Below are positions 22,908 through 32,890 of a stretch of 64,000 nucleotides of DNA, in pieces. The first letter of the stretch is position 1; the number at the start of each line of letters is the position of its first letter. The notes under the pieces were generated by a model. That model did not search any database. It was not told the DNA's origin and was given only the letters and a program-made list of their open reading frames with translations. Source of the DNA: Plantago ovata (lineage: Eukaryota; Streptophyta; Magnoliopsida; Lamiales; Plantaginaceae); NCBI GenBank assembly GCA_028274465.1, contig CM051458.1, positions 82,666,085 to 82,730,084 on the forward strand. Direction: 5' to 3'. A program made the position numbers and the translations under genes.

Positions 22908-23170
22908 TTTATAACTCTGTCACCGCTGGAGATTGAACCTGCACATCTCCTTCACTAACCCAACTCCTTGGCGCTTCACCACCTTATGACTCCGTTAACG
23001 GTAAAGCATTATAAGTAGACTTAAGAGTAACGTTTCCTGATGGATGGTGCCTCCAACTCCAAAACATGGGATCAACATTGCCAAATAAGGAAATTGGTAT
23101 TATCCTTCTTGTACAATTTCATTCGGTAACACTTGAACCAATCTTGAAATATTATATTCCAGCTCTTGTG
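22908..23170 (-). pseudogene. coding-like remnant of an unidentified gene's 3' end
   Basis: Read on minus, one frame gives ISLFGNVDPMFWSWRHHPSG, continues to TYNALPLTES, then a stop, then GGEAPRSWVSEGDVQVQSPA ending VTEL and a stop. An adjacent frame upstream reads FQDWFKCYRMKLYKKDN. The composition looks like a real protein end, but no start, upstream exon or family could be recognised. It sits just left of the tRNA gene. It may be a decayed last exon. Confidence 0.3.
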
Positions 23171-23329
23171 ATCAATGAAATGTAAAAGTTAGTAATGAAG
23201 ATGTGGAAAGTATCAAAAGATATAATATAAAAAAAAAATTGTGAGTGGAAGTAAAACTTTCCATTCTAAGAGTTAGAAAGTTTATAAAATGACATGAAAA
23301 TGGAAGTGAAGAAGTGCACTGTATATCAA

Positions 23330-23400
23330 GCGCATCTGGTGTAGTGGTATCATAGTACCCTCCCACGGTACTGACCAGGGTTCGATTCCCTGGATGCGCA
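23330..23400 (+). tRNA. tRNA-Gly (anticodon CCC)
   Basis: A 71-nt cloverleaf. The acceptor arm GCGCATC pairs with GATGCGC and is followed by discriminator A. The D arm TGGTGTAGTGGTATCA contains the A-box. The anticodon stem GTACC/GGTAC holds the loop CTCCCAC with anticodon CCC. The T arm CAGGGTTCGATTCCCTG contains the B-box. T-rich sequence follows as a pol III stop. No intron and no encoded CCA, as expected for a nuclear plant gene. Confidence 0.96.
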
Positions 23401-23580
23401 TTTCTTCGTAAGTGTATTTTTATCTCCAATAGTTTTTTTCAAAAATCATTTTCACTTTTTGGGAAAAAGGTATATTAGATGTTAAACATAGTATAAAAAG
23501 ATCTTGCCTTTGGTTCATACTTTTGTATTGGGTGTGTAACATAACTTTTCGGAGCATTGCTTATACTCTTTCATTCATTA

Positions 23581-24496
23581 ATAATAGTAGGGAAAATTAC
23601 TCAGACTCCCCCTGTTAGAGACTGACTTTGCGTTTTTATCCCTACTAGTTCAACAATTACATCTAGCCCCATTTGTGTTGACCAACTTTAGAAAATTCTG
23701 AATTTTTCTCTCTCCAAACACACCCTTATGCTATTTTCAGATTTTTATTTTTTTTCTTTTTCTCCTTTTTCTTTAATTTTCTGTTTTCTTTTTTTCGTTT
23801 TCTTTTTTTTTATTTTTTCCTTTATTTTTTCCTTTCTCTTTTCTCCAATCTCCGATGCCGGAATTTTTTCGGCACTAGAGATTCCATAAACCCAGCTCTG
23901 ATTGGAGTTGGGCACGCTCCAATCGGAGCTGTTTAAAGCTCTGATCGAAGCTTTTTACAGCTCCGATTGGAGCTTTAAACAGCTCCAAATCGGAGCTGGG
24001 TTACGTCCCCAACTTCGATTTGGAGTTGGTCAGAGCTGTTGAACTCCGATCGGAGCTCAACAGCTCCGATTGGCCTCTTTATATTTTTTTATTATTATTT
24101 TATATTTTTTCTTTTCTAAACAATATTATAAGTGAAAATTGGTTATTAATTTTGTAGGGTCTTTTATGCAATAATAATTAAGATCGTTTTGAATTTTGAT
24201 AAGTTATGTGGGTTAATTTTAAATAATTTAATCACAATTTTTTAAATTACAAAAAATTAGAGGTAAATGTGTAATAAATAATTATTGAAGGTGTTTGGTT
24301 TTTTCTGAAAACTGAAACTTAAATGATGGAAAAATTGTCTTTTCCAGGTATTAGTTCGCCAAAAGTCAAAGTCGTTGGGTTGGATGTAATTAAATTGTGC
24401 TAACATGGGGGTCGATGAAAGAAAAAATCTAACAAGGAGAAATCCGTAATAAAAAAATCTAACGAGGGTACTGTACGTTATTTGCCCATAATAGTA
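23581..24496. mobile_element. Mutator-like TIR element (non-autonomous), 898 bp, with exact 9-bp TSD
   Basis: ATAATAGTA at 23581-23589 and 24488-24496 flanks the element 23590-24487. The ends are GGGAAAATTACTCAGAC and, reversed, GGGCAAATAACGTACAG. Similarity continues over about 30 bp (CCCCTGTTAGA against CCCTCGTTAGA). There is no coding capacity. Inside lies a palindromic array at 23885-24075. Confidence 0.7.
23885..24075. repeat. array of AGCTCCGATYGGAGCT palindromes
   Basis: At least six near-copies of a self-complementary 14-16-mer (GCTCCGATTGGAGC, GCTCCAATCGGAGC, CTCCGATCGGAGCT and variants) occur in about 190 bp, spaced by T- or A-rich words. The whole tract could fold into alternative hairpins. 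It is internal to the TIR element. Confidence 0.7.
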
Positions 24497-24497
24497 A

Positions 24498-25256
24498 TTA
24501 ATTTTTGGGTGAATTACAAATTGGTCATGTACCTAATAGTTTCTATCAAATTAGTGATACATGATAAACTTCTATCAAATTAGTGTCTATATTTGTCTTG
24601 ACTAATTTAACCTTGCCGAATTTAAGGAGCTAATTTAGTTATTTATATTATTTAGTTATACTTTGTTAAAATCATGCATCAAATTCCTAAGTTTGGTTAG
24701 TTTTACTATTCATTTTATTTACCATCATCATATCTCTAATGACCCTAACTACGATCCTTTCCTTTGACTAGATTTTATAATCCTAAGAAAAAAATGTAAT
24801 TTCCCAAGCTCCAGATCTCAATTTTGGACCCCAACTCAAGCATTCTTCGACTGGCTTGTATTATTAACACACTAAATTTTCAAGCATCAACTAGTGATAA
24901 TCAACAACATCACAAGTATCATTGTCAATTGACAAGCATCGAGCAAACGTCTTCAAGTATCATGTCCAATCCCCAAAATTCAAGTATCATGTTCAATCCC
25001 CAAAATTCATGTAACATGTAAGATGCAATTATGTGATGAGTGATACTTGATATAATTTAATCTAAATTTGATTGAATATAATATATGTGATATAGTAATG
25101 GTTTTATTGTTAGAGAAGATTTGGGAACATAGTTAGCCCTTATCACTACTAAAATTAGATGTTTCACCAATTAATTTGATAGAAACTTTTTAGGTCACAC
25201 TAATTTGATAGAAAGTCTTAAAAGTATCACCAATTTGAAATTAATTCTTAATTTTT
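24498..25256. mobile_element. Mutator-like TIR element (non-autonomous), 741 bp, with 9-bp TSD
   Basis: TTAATTTTT at 24498-24506 and 25248-25256 flanks 24507-25247. The ends GGGTGAATTACAAATTGGT and, reversed, GAATTAATTTCAAATTGGT agree. Both are followed by TTTCTATCAAATTAGTG in opposite orientation, giving subterminal inverted repeats of over 60 bp. It lies one base beyond the TSD of the previous element. No transposase frame. The TSD is low complexity, so the exact ends are less sure than for 23590-24487. Confidence 0.55.
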
Positions 25257-25315
25257 TCCCGATGTTTCAAATCAAATAAAAAAGAAAGTTGATATGAAAA
25301 CCCACAATATATATT

Positions 25316-25890
25316 ATGATTAACCATCCACACTTTGACCAGAAATATGATATGAATACATCCGACCTAAAATTATTCGAACAAATTTGATGAGAGTATC
25401 AATCTGAAATGTCCCGAACTAAAAGCGGCTGAAATTCATCAGATGTGAATTAAATTTGACCTGAACTCTTTAAATCTAAATTTGTACTCGAATTAAATTT
25501 GTGAGACTTTTATAACTAATTTCATTTGAAGAATTTATGATAAATATTTCATTTATCACTAATTTAGAATTAAAATTTGATTTTAAAGTAGTACTGATTT
25601 ATAACTTTTCATTAAAAAAAATAATTCAGCGTTTAATATTTGAAATCGATTTGAAATTATCCATTTAAAGTAGGGGTGTTCAGAATCACACCGATTTGAA
25701 AATTCAATTTGAATCCGATGCAGACCACTCTTATCCTAAGGCTATGGATTGGATTACGGATTGAGATTTTAGTAGTCCGAATCCAATGACTTCGAATTGA
25801 ATTACGGAATTAATGATTTTCCATTTGAATCCTTAAAAAAATCCAAAAAATAAGATCGGATTAATCCGATCCAAATCCGATGTACCCCCC
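25316..25890. repeat. degenerate CCGAAT/ATTCGG-type array upstream of an F-box gene
   Basis: Degenerate words such as CATCCGACC, CCCGAAC, GAATCCGATG, GGATTACGGATT and CCGATCCAAATCCGATG recur to within about 120 bp of the F-box/LRR start codon at 26008. It resembles the arrays near 6.5 kb and 32.5 kb. Confidence 0.45.
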
Positions 25891-26007
25891 TAATTTAAAA
25901 AGTTTATAATCAGAAGACACCATACAATCGGGTTGACCGGTTTGCCCGGTCTTTCACTCTCTCTGTCTTCACCAAATTTAGTTTTGCTCTGAGAAAAAGC
26001 ATCGACG

Positions 26008-27399
26008 ATGGAAAAAGCTAGGGTTTCTGATCGGCGATCTGTTGAATTTGAATTGCCGGAGCCGATTATCCAGCATATCCAATCTTTTCTCACCTGGAAA
26101 GAAGCTGCGCGGACCACTTTGCTCTCCAAACCATGGTACGCCGCCTGGTCGACTCGTCCGTCTCTTTGCCTGGACGAGATACACTTTTACTTCACAGAAA
26201 ACCAAGACGGATTCGTCTCCAACTTCCCTAAATCTACTTTTCATAGGTACCCACTAATACACCCAGAAATATACCATTTACAGTCCAAACAACGGTGCTC
26301 CCCTTGCCCTATTCGTCCATTCTTTCATCTCTACAGCCGAGAGTTCTTCGACGCCGGAGGATTCTCCACTTTCGCCCGATCAGCTCTTCAAAGGTACAGT
26401 CAATTGAACCGGAAAGTAGACAATTTCGAGCTCAGGTATACTTCAATTAAGGATGAGGTTTCCGCTGCACTAGCTGATGAACTTATAATTGATGCTCTCA
26501 AATTAGGAGTGACTAATCTTACTTTGCGCCTCTACTGCTCTTATGCTTTACCTGTGCAAGTGTTTTCATCTTCATCTTTGACAAATGTATCTATTTCTAA
26601 TTGCAAAATTGATCATTCCCTCACTGCTGGAATTGTTTTATGGTCTCGCCTTGCATCGTTGACTTTGTCCTGGGTCGATTTAGGGGACGATGCGATTCGT
26701 GATATTCTCGCAGCATGCCCTCTGATTGAGAATTTGGAGCTTTACCATTGTAGTGGACATATAAGTCTGCACATTTCAAGCCATTCACTCAAGTACTTAG
26801 ACCTCAAACATTTGGGTTATGATAGTCTCCGGCTTGACGTTCCAAATATTTGCCAGTTCAGATTGTCTTGCTCAAGTGTCCCTCTCCTGTCTTTTAGTAC
26901 TGACTTGAAGGATTGTGAGTCTTACATATCATTTAGGTACCGTTATGACCTTGATGCTTCGTGGTCCTTGGAGTTGAGAGAGTTTCTAAAAGAATTGAAA
27001 CGTTCCAAAATTTTTCTACACGGTATCTTTTGTAGGAAGATCACTGTTAGCCCAGATGATGATATTACATGTTTATCTATGCCTGAGGTGGAGAATTTGA
27101 ATTTAGTTAAAATAGATTCTCTATCTTGTGAGAACCTTGTAAGGGGTTTGTTATGGAGTTGTCATCCCAAATTTATTCTTCTAGAAAGTGGCTATTTTCC
27201 AAAACAGTTGTCCCTTTATCAGAGTTTGAAAGAGAAGTTGTTTTGCCTGCCTGCTCTGGAAGAAGTAATTGTTGAAGTATATGATTCGGTTCTCAAGGTG
27301 TGGGAGCCAATTTTATGGAATGATTTAGTTGAGGTTTCGCAAAATGGCAAGTTTTGCCCACGTTTTGCGTTCCACCTAAAATGGAGAGATACTATTTAG
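26008..27399 (+). CDS. F-box/LRR-type protein, copy 1 (intact)
   Basis: A single exon of 463 aa. The F-box is at residues about 12-50 (LPEPIIQHIQSFLTWKEAAR, TTLLSKPWYAAW). Degenerate leucine-rich repeats follow (LTNVSISNCKID, LASLTLSWVDLGDDAI, ACPLIENLELYHCSGH, SHSLKYLDLKHLGYDSL). The C-terminus resembles the FBD-like end of plant F-box/LRR proteins (CHPKFIL, LPALEEVIVEVYD). It probably acts as a substrate adaptor for an SCF ubiquitin ligase; the target is unknown. It is the near twin of the gene at 34147. Compared with that copy it ends earlier (RDTI then stop) and the sequence after the stop still aligns. Confidence 0.9.
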   Translation: MEKARVSDRRSVEFELPEPIIQHIQSFLTWKEAARTTLLSKPWYAAWSTRPSLCLDEIHFYFTENQDGFVSNFPKSTFHRYPLIHPEIYHLQSKQRCSPCPIRPFFHLYSREFFDAGGFSTFARSALQRYSQLNRKVDNFELRYTSIKDEVSAALADELIIDALKLGVTNLTLRLYCSYALPVQVFSSSSLTNVSISNCKIDHSLTAGIVLWSRLASLTLSWVDLGDDAIRDILAACPLIENLELYHCSGHISLHISSHSLKYLDLKHLGYDSLRLDVPNICQFRLSCSSVPLLSFSTDLKDCESYISFRYRYDLDASWSLELREFLKELKRSKIFLHGIFCRKITVSPDDDITCLSMPEVENLNLVKIDSLSCENLVRGLLWSCHPKFILLESGYFPKQLSLYQSLKEKLFCLPALEEVIVEVYDSVLKVWEPILWNDLVEVSQNGKFCPRFAFHLKWRDTI

Positions 27400-28059
27400 C
27401 GCATATATAATAGAAGTGCTCAGTGATGGTATGCTAAACTTCCTGCAACATTTCCATCAAGTCTTTAGAGCAGAAGCAGGGGTCAGGGGTGGTTAATTTG
27501 AAGAATTCTTGGTCAGGTTCAATTTCATTATGCATTAGTAACTCTGTTTTCTTTTTGTTTCTTTTTGTTTCTTTTTCTGTTTTTGTTTTTCTCTTATAAA
27601 TAAAAAAATGCCTTCGAGGCTATATTGAGTCTTGACTAATATGCACTTTGCATTTATATTGTTGCTTGAACCAATCTTGTGTTGTGCTCATCTCGACCCT
27701 CATGAATGAATAAGTTGCATAATTTCACTTGAAGAAATTTTTTTTCTTTCACAAAATTTAAAAATGATAGTTGAGTAAGTTGACCATCAAACATGATGCA
27801 GAAATAGTTGCGAATATAAAACTTTGAAAGATGTAAATCATGAAACTGGACTGAAGTGTGTGTATCTGTGATATAGTAGTAGTGTAGTAGTACATGTTTT
27901 GAGTGATTTCAAAAGCACATTCCTGTGTGATCTGTGTGGTATGTTTGATCATTAGTCAGTTGTGGGATCGTCACACAATTGCACTACCAAAATGGGAAAA
28001 GTGGAAAACCAAAATTTCTCAAGAGTCCCCATGTCAACCCAAAAATTCCATTTTCAGAA
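27400..28059. other. 3' flank of F-box copy 1, shared with the flank of copy 2
   Basis: No gene. Segments such as GTGCTCAGTGATGGT, CTTCCTGCAACATTTCCAT, ACTTTGAAAGAT and ACAATTGCACTACCAAA recur in the same order at 35560-36040, so the duplication reached at least 0.6 kb past the stop codon. Confidence 0.6.
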
Positions 28060-28290
28060 CACCAGGAGTCTATATATTGGAACTGTCAGAACTCAGAACA
28101 GTCCCGTATCAAGTATCAACCCAGAATTTGTGTTGCGTGGATGGTCTGGAAGAGGTTAGCGTCACGAAGATGCTCTAATATAATGAAATGGTAGCCAATT
28201 CATTGGGAACATTTGTTGGGTGCTTGGAACAGTATACAGGATATACGTAGTTGGTACTGTTGTGTTCGGTCCCACTCAAAATGCAAGATA
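28060..28290 (+). pseudogene. F-box/LRR 3' fragment
   Basis: One frame reads NLCCVDGLEEVSV, matching CVHALEEIIVE and CVHGLEGVMVE of the other F-box copies. After a frame change, PIHWEHLLGAWNSIQDIRSW follows and matches PILWEDVLGAWNSIQER of the copy at 61.3 kb, then a PLKMQDT end. Only about the last 75 codons remain, with no F-box or LRR part. Confidence 0.65.
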
Positions 28291-28369
28291 CTTCGTGATG
28301 GTCCGTCTATCTCAACTCCCAGAAATGCAGTGTTTCATAAACCCTAGGGCCTAGGTATATATCCTAGCT

Positions 28370-28436
28370 CCATAAAGGGAGCTGATGAGGGTCTGAATTC
28401 TGGAGAAATTCAGACCCTCATCAACTCCTTGATGGA
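28370..28436. repeat. 30-bp-arm hairpin (candidate small-RNA precursor or MITE core)
   Basis: TGATGAGGGTCTGAATT at about 28383-28399 pairs perfectly with AATTCAGACCCTCATCA at 28407-28423 around a 7-nt loop. Pairing continues outward with a few mismatches (TCCATAAAGGGAGC with CTCCTTGATGGA). Confidence 0.7.
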
Positions 28437-28440
28437 CCGG

Positions 28441-28590
28441 CTTCTGAAGCCTTAAGATGCGTCTTACCACGGATAGGGCTGGGCAGGGCATGGGTCGGGT
28501 TTTTTCGGGTTTGGGCAGTCGGGTTTTGGGTAACCAAAAACCCGACCCGATCGCCCAGCCATGCTACCCACGGAAGACGCATTTGAAGCC
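28441..28590. repeat. foldback element of about 145 bp
   Basis: The left arm contains AAGATGCGTCTT, GGGCTGGGCAGG and GGGTCGGGTTTTTT. The right arm is its imperfect reverse complement (AAAAACCCGACCCGATCGCC, CAGCC, GAAGACGCATTT). The TCGGGT motifs are typical of small non-autonomous plant DNA elements. It abuts the hairpin at 28370-28436. No clear TSD was found. Confidence 0.55.
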
Positions 28591-28599
28591 TTTAGTTAT

Positions 28600-29150
28600 T
28601 TCATTTTTTTGTCACTTTTCTTTATTTGTTTGATAGAGTTTGTTATTTGGGTCAGAGAGAGGTTTACCGTTGGGGGTGAAGATTTTGAAGTGAGAGATTT
28701 AAGTTAGTAGAATGCTTACGTGGCGGAAGAGTTTGACCGGGTTTTATTGATGGAGACAGTCTTGTGTTGCAGTCTTGCAGTTGCAACTTACAACCAGCAT
28801 CCCATTTTTATCTGATGGTTTCTCTTCATTATTAATTTATTATCTTTCAAGGTAAAAAAAAAAGCATCCCAAGATCACGATGCTCTCAATGTTGCAAGTA
28901 ACGTCATTTGAATCTTGTATAATAAAAAATAAATAATCACACTACTATTTTCAATGTCGATGTAAATTGTAAAATCATGTAGATTGAGATTGTTAAAACT
29001 CAACTCGTGCAACCTTGACAGTACCGCGGTCACATTGCAGTGTTTACAAGTTACAACAAAATAATCACATTTTATGTTCCACGTCGTAATAATATACACC
29101 ATGTGTCCGGCTTAGAAGGTAGTAGTTTCTAATTTAGTTTCAACTTTCAA
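28600..29150. other. intergenic, no gene recognised
   Basis: AT-rich sequence with short frames only, leading into the decayed CUE-like copy. Confidence 0.4.
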
Positions 29151-29154
29151 ACTT

Positions 29155-29565
29155 CGGTTTGATCTTTTCGTGAGGAAGATGACGAATTCGAACAGCATAG
29201 ATTATGCCTCATCGCAAGCAGCAAGCACATTGGAGAATCTGGAGAAATCCATTCGCACTCCATAATCTGGAGTGGCAGCTTAAATCTATAAAAAGGAAAA
29301 TATTATGCTGAGGGAACTCAAAGTAAAGCACTCTTCAGTCTTCACTCTTCAAAGACAATGCCATCCTCAAGTGTGCTGTACTTAATCCAGCACCAACGAC
29401 AGAGGAGTTAGAAGGGAAGAACAGTGAGTTGCAGCACTTAAGGCAATTGGTTGCTTAGTACCAGGAGCAGACACGGAATCTGGACATGAGCAACTACGCG
29501 TTGAATATTTGCGTCAGGCTCAGCAGCCTCCCTGGATGGTTCAAACCTGATGTATCCTAATCAAA
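29155..29565 (+). pseudogene. decayed copy of the CUE-family coiled-coil gene at 21.3 kb
   Basis: Aligned words include GATCTTTTCGTGAGGAAGATG (DLFVRKM against DLFVMEM), ACGAATTCGAACAGCATAGA, TTGGAGAATCTGGAGAAATC, then CTGTACTTAATCCAGCACCA and CTCCCTGGATGGTTCAA. Multiple stops and frame changes interrupt it, and it lacks the first ~75 codons. Similarity continues about 120 bp into the 3' flank (GGCTGAGTGTAATCAT, AAGTCGTGTAAG), so the duplicated unit included downstream DNA. Confidence 0.85.
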
Positions 29566-30045
29566 TAATAGAAGGCTGAGTGTAATCATATACTCCGATC
29601 CTTTTGAAGTCGTGTAAGTTGGTGACCAATTTCAAATAATCAGGCCTATAATTATCCCTTAAACCAGTTATAGTTTTTGAAAAAGTTGTGTACTTGGGGA
29701 ACAAAATTGTATACATCAAATTTTGACAAACATGCCATACAAAACTAACAAGTTGAAAATTATGATACGTACATAAACTAAGTGGAGACAGTTACTGTAC
29801 AGACCTTAAAGTGGAATGTTTGATAAACACATCAAAATCCACACATGTCACCATAATTTTCAGGCTTTAGTTAATACATAGAAGATAGAAGCTCATTTGC
29901 GTTTAAAACATAAAAGGCGATCAGTCCAATTCCTGGCACTGGCAGTAGTGAATTAACCGAATACTTGAATGGAAAAGGACATATGCAGTGGAATGAGAGA
30001 ATCAGATCAGAGATCACCTCACATATTTAACCATTAAACAGTATG
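29566..30045. other. intergenic, 3' flanks of the CUE-like pseudogene and F-box copy 3
   Basis: The first ~120 bp matches the CUE-like gene's 3' flank. The rest has no recognised feature. Confidence 0.4.
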
Positions 30046-32336
30046 CTAGCAAATGTCTGGCCATTTCAAATGGAACCGAAACCAACTCCCATGCATTTTG
30101 GTTTTCCAAGCCTTCAATATGTTTTCCCAGAGAATAGGCCTCCATTCCTGACCATCAAACAACTCCACATTAACTTCCTCTGGAACATGTATGCCAGACA
30201 GTTTTTTGAGACATTTCCGAACTCCTTTCGGTCTCAGTATATCATATAGCCAGCCCACATCCTCCAGCAGAGGATATTCCTGAGTAATGTATTTTGGATG
30301 ACAACTCCAACATAAACCACTCACAAAAGTTTTAGCACTCTGTATTGTTGGATTTTGTGTCACCCATAAGTTTTCCACCAAAGATACAGAGGAGCATGGG
30401 ATACTTTTGGACGGAATAATACATTTATCTTTGTAGAATTCAACTCGTAGAAAGATTCTAGACGTCTTCAACTCAGTTAGTAATTCTTTTAAATCAATAA
30501 ACCAAGAAGCATCAAGGCCATCCCAGCAGGAAAGCACTATCTGAGAACTGCATTTCTCTGAATGATTACTAAATGACAGGGAAGGGATCTTTGCACCACC
30601 GTAATAAGTGAACACATGAAGATTGGTGACATCAATTCGGATCTTCTTCGATCGATCATATATTAAGCTCAAGCTCTTAAGTGAAGTACTCGAAATTTTC
30701 ACCACTTCATGGCCATAACATCCTCTAAGCGACAAACACTCGAGGCAAGGAAACATAACCAAGAAGTCACAGAAAAATGCATAACTGAGACCAGGGGCGA
30801 AGCCAACATGTTGAGCGGGGCAATTGCCCCCTCTAAAAATTTTATTTTCTTTACTAGGTATATATAGGTATATATGAGGTATATATGGTATGTTATATGT
30901 TTGCTCCGCTAAAAAAATATTTTGTCCTCTCTAAAAATTTTAGAAATGTTCAATTTAAGTCATTAAATCTTAAATACTCTAAAAGATAATAAAAAAATAA
31001 ATTATTTTGGTAAGTTGAGTACAAAATTTTCTATTATTTTATCTCTACTTTTCTAAAACTGTTTATTTTATCACAAAACCGTATAGTCATCCCACTAAAA
31101 AGAACACTCTTCACTCAGTATTACTATAAATAAAATAAATTCTCAATTTTCTTGTAAATTTATACCAAGTCTTCCTCCCTCTCAACCAAAATCTTCCTAA
31201 AATTTATGTAAAATTGTTGCTATAAATTCATCATAAGTCCTTGATTAGAATAACTTCTTATTTAGTGTAAAACTGCTTTTTTTACTCAATTACCTAAGCA
31301 ATCAACTGAGTCACTTAGGCATCAATACCAAACCAGATTTAGATTTACGGTTTGTTAGGTGTAAAATTGTCTTTAATTACAACTTGTCGTAAGAGACTTA
31401 CTAATTACTAAGAACATACTTCGCCCTTCGGCCTGAAATCTGTTTGTTTTTTATTTTATTTTTTTACCTTAAAGTTTTAAATCTTATATTTTTTCCATTT
31501 AATTAATGGTTAGAGAAAATTTTTTGTCCCCTCTAACTAAATTTGTTGAGACTAACCGTTTCCAACACCATAGTGGTCAACTGAGGAAATGCATGCACAT
31601 TGATTCTACACTCTCCGGACTCAACCGACACTGCTTGCTTTTCAAACCGATTGGTGAATCTTTGAGCAACATGGACTTTTTTCAGGTTATGCAATGTACT
31701 AAGATCAAGTTTAGTGAATCCTTTGTATTCGTAAACATTGAGATCCTCAATCAAAGGGCAGAGTAAGAACATATTACCAATAGCATCATCTCCCATGGAT
31801 ACCATACGCAAACTCAATGATGCTATACTTGAATACTCAACTATTGGATGAGCAATACAATGCATGTTACCGGAGAAAGCCGATAAATGTGTCAAGGATG
31901 ATGCTGAAAACAATTGAACAGGTAAAACACAACCGTGACCTAGTTCCACATCCAAACGATTCACCCCCAATTTTAATTTTAGGGCATTTGTGATAAATTC
32001 ATCAGTAAGTGAACCGGAATCATCACTAATTTTCGAAATACCAAAGGTGAGACTGTCTATTTTGAGGTTTAAGGATCGGTTCCTCTGAAGAGTTCTTCTC
32101 CCGAAAGCCGTAAATTCATCAGTTCCTCGGAATTGATATTGGATCAAATGCAGAGATGAGCGAGTAGACCAAGCGGCGTACCATGATTTCGACAGTACAG
32201 TGGTGCGGGCAGCTTCTTTACCGTCGAGGAAGGATTGTATATGCTGGATTATTGGCTCAGGCAAGTGAATTTCTGTTTCTGCCGCCATGGATTCGGCATT
32301 TTGCACTTCCTCACCGCAAACCCTAGCTCTTTTCAT
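30046..32336 (-). pseudogene. F-box/LRR-type gene, copy 3, split by a transposon insertion
   Basis: The 5' part 32336-31553 encodes the F-box (LPEPIIQHIQSFLDGKEAAR) and LRRs up to LETVSL. The 3' part 30791-30046 continues with SYAFFCDFLVMFPCLECLSL and the C-terminal domain ending FHLKWPDIC. Both parts are in the same frame and join at a short duplicated GTCTCA if the 755-bp insert at 30792-31546 is ignored; the family alignment (KVDPSTSFFQNFAIKFPCLE in the copy at 62 kb) supports this. No other break was seen, so the insertion may be recent relative to gene decay. Unless the insert is spliced out, translation ends shortly inside it. Confidence 0.8.
30786..31552 (+). mobile_element. DNA-transposon insertion (hAT-like 5' end) inside F-box copy 3
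   Basis: TGAGAC at 30786-30791 and 31547-31552 flanks 755 bp. Allowing two mismatches extends the repeat to 8 bp, the usual hAT size. The left end begins CAGGGGCGAAGCC, typical of hAT-like termini. The right end (CCCTCTAACTAAATTTGT) does not show a matching inverted terminus, so the class is tentative. There is no coding frame. Internal CCCCTCTAAAAATTTT-type words repeat. Confidence 0.6.
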
Positions 32337-32454
32337 TCTCGATGCTTTTTTTCCAGATCACGATTTTTGTTTTTCTAATGATGTTTCGCTAATTTATCCA
32401 CCATGAATAGAGAGTGACGGGATAGAGTCAAAACTCTAGGCACAGCCAGTGTAG

Positions 32455-32890
32455 TCTTATTTCGATTTCAGATTAGATTGGGATGTATTCGAATTTTCGA
32501 TTGTGGATTTTATTGGATTCGGACGTTGTTCGAATTATTAATTTCGAAATATTATGGATCGGTCCCATTTAAAACAGGTGATTTCGAACCACATCAATTC
32601 GGATTCAGTGTTAATACATTAATTCATCAAAATAAAACATGTATTAATATTATAAATGCAATTAATTATATTTTTCTTACAACTTTAATTTGGATAAATT
32701 TAGATTGGATAAGTTCGGATCACATTTAACTCGAATAGGATAAATTTTAGATCAAATTTATTCGGATGAGTTCGGGTCAAATTAATTCAGGTAATTTTGG
32801 ATCGGATCTGGTTTCAGGTCAAAGCTCGAATGGTTGACCAAAATATTTCGAGTGAAACTTTGAATTTTGATCGAATTTTGGATTTGGATG
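32455..32890. repeat. degenerate ATTCGG/TCGGAT array upstream of F-box copy 3
   Basis: Words like TTCGGATTC, TTCGGACG, TTCGGATCAC, ATTCGGATGAGTTCGGGTC and TTTTGGATCGGATCTGG recur. It begins about 120 bp upstream of the F-box start codon (minus), mirroring the position of the array before copy 1. Confidence 0.5.

Noticed and set aside
23172-23429. Minus-strand 85-aa frame over the tRNA region
   Set aside because: The overlap with a perfect tRNA-Gly on plus explains the sequence; the frame has no domain.
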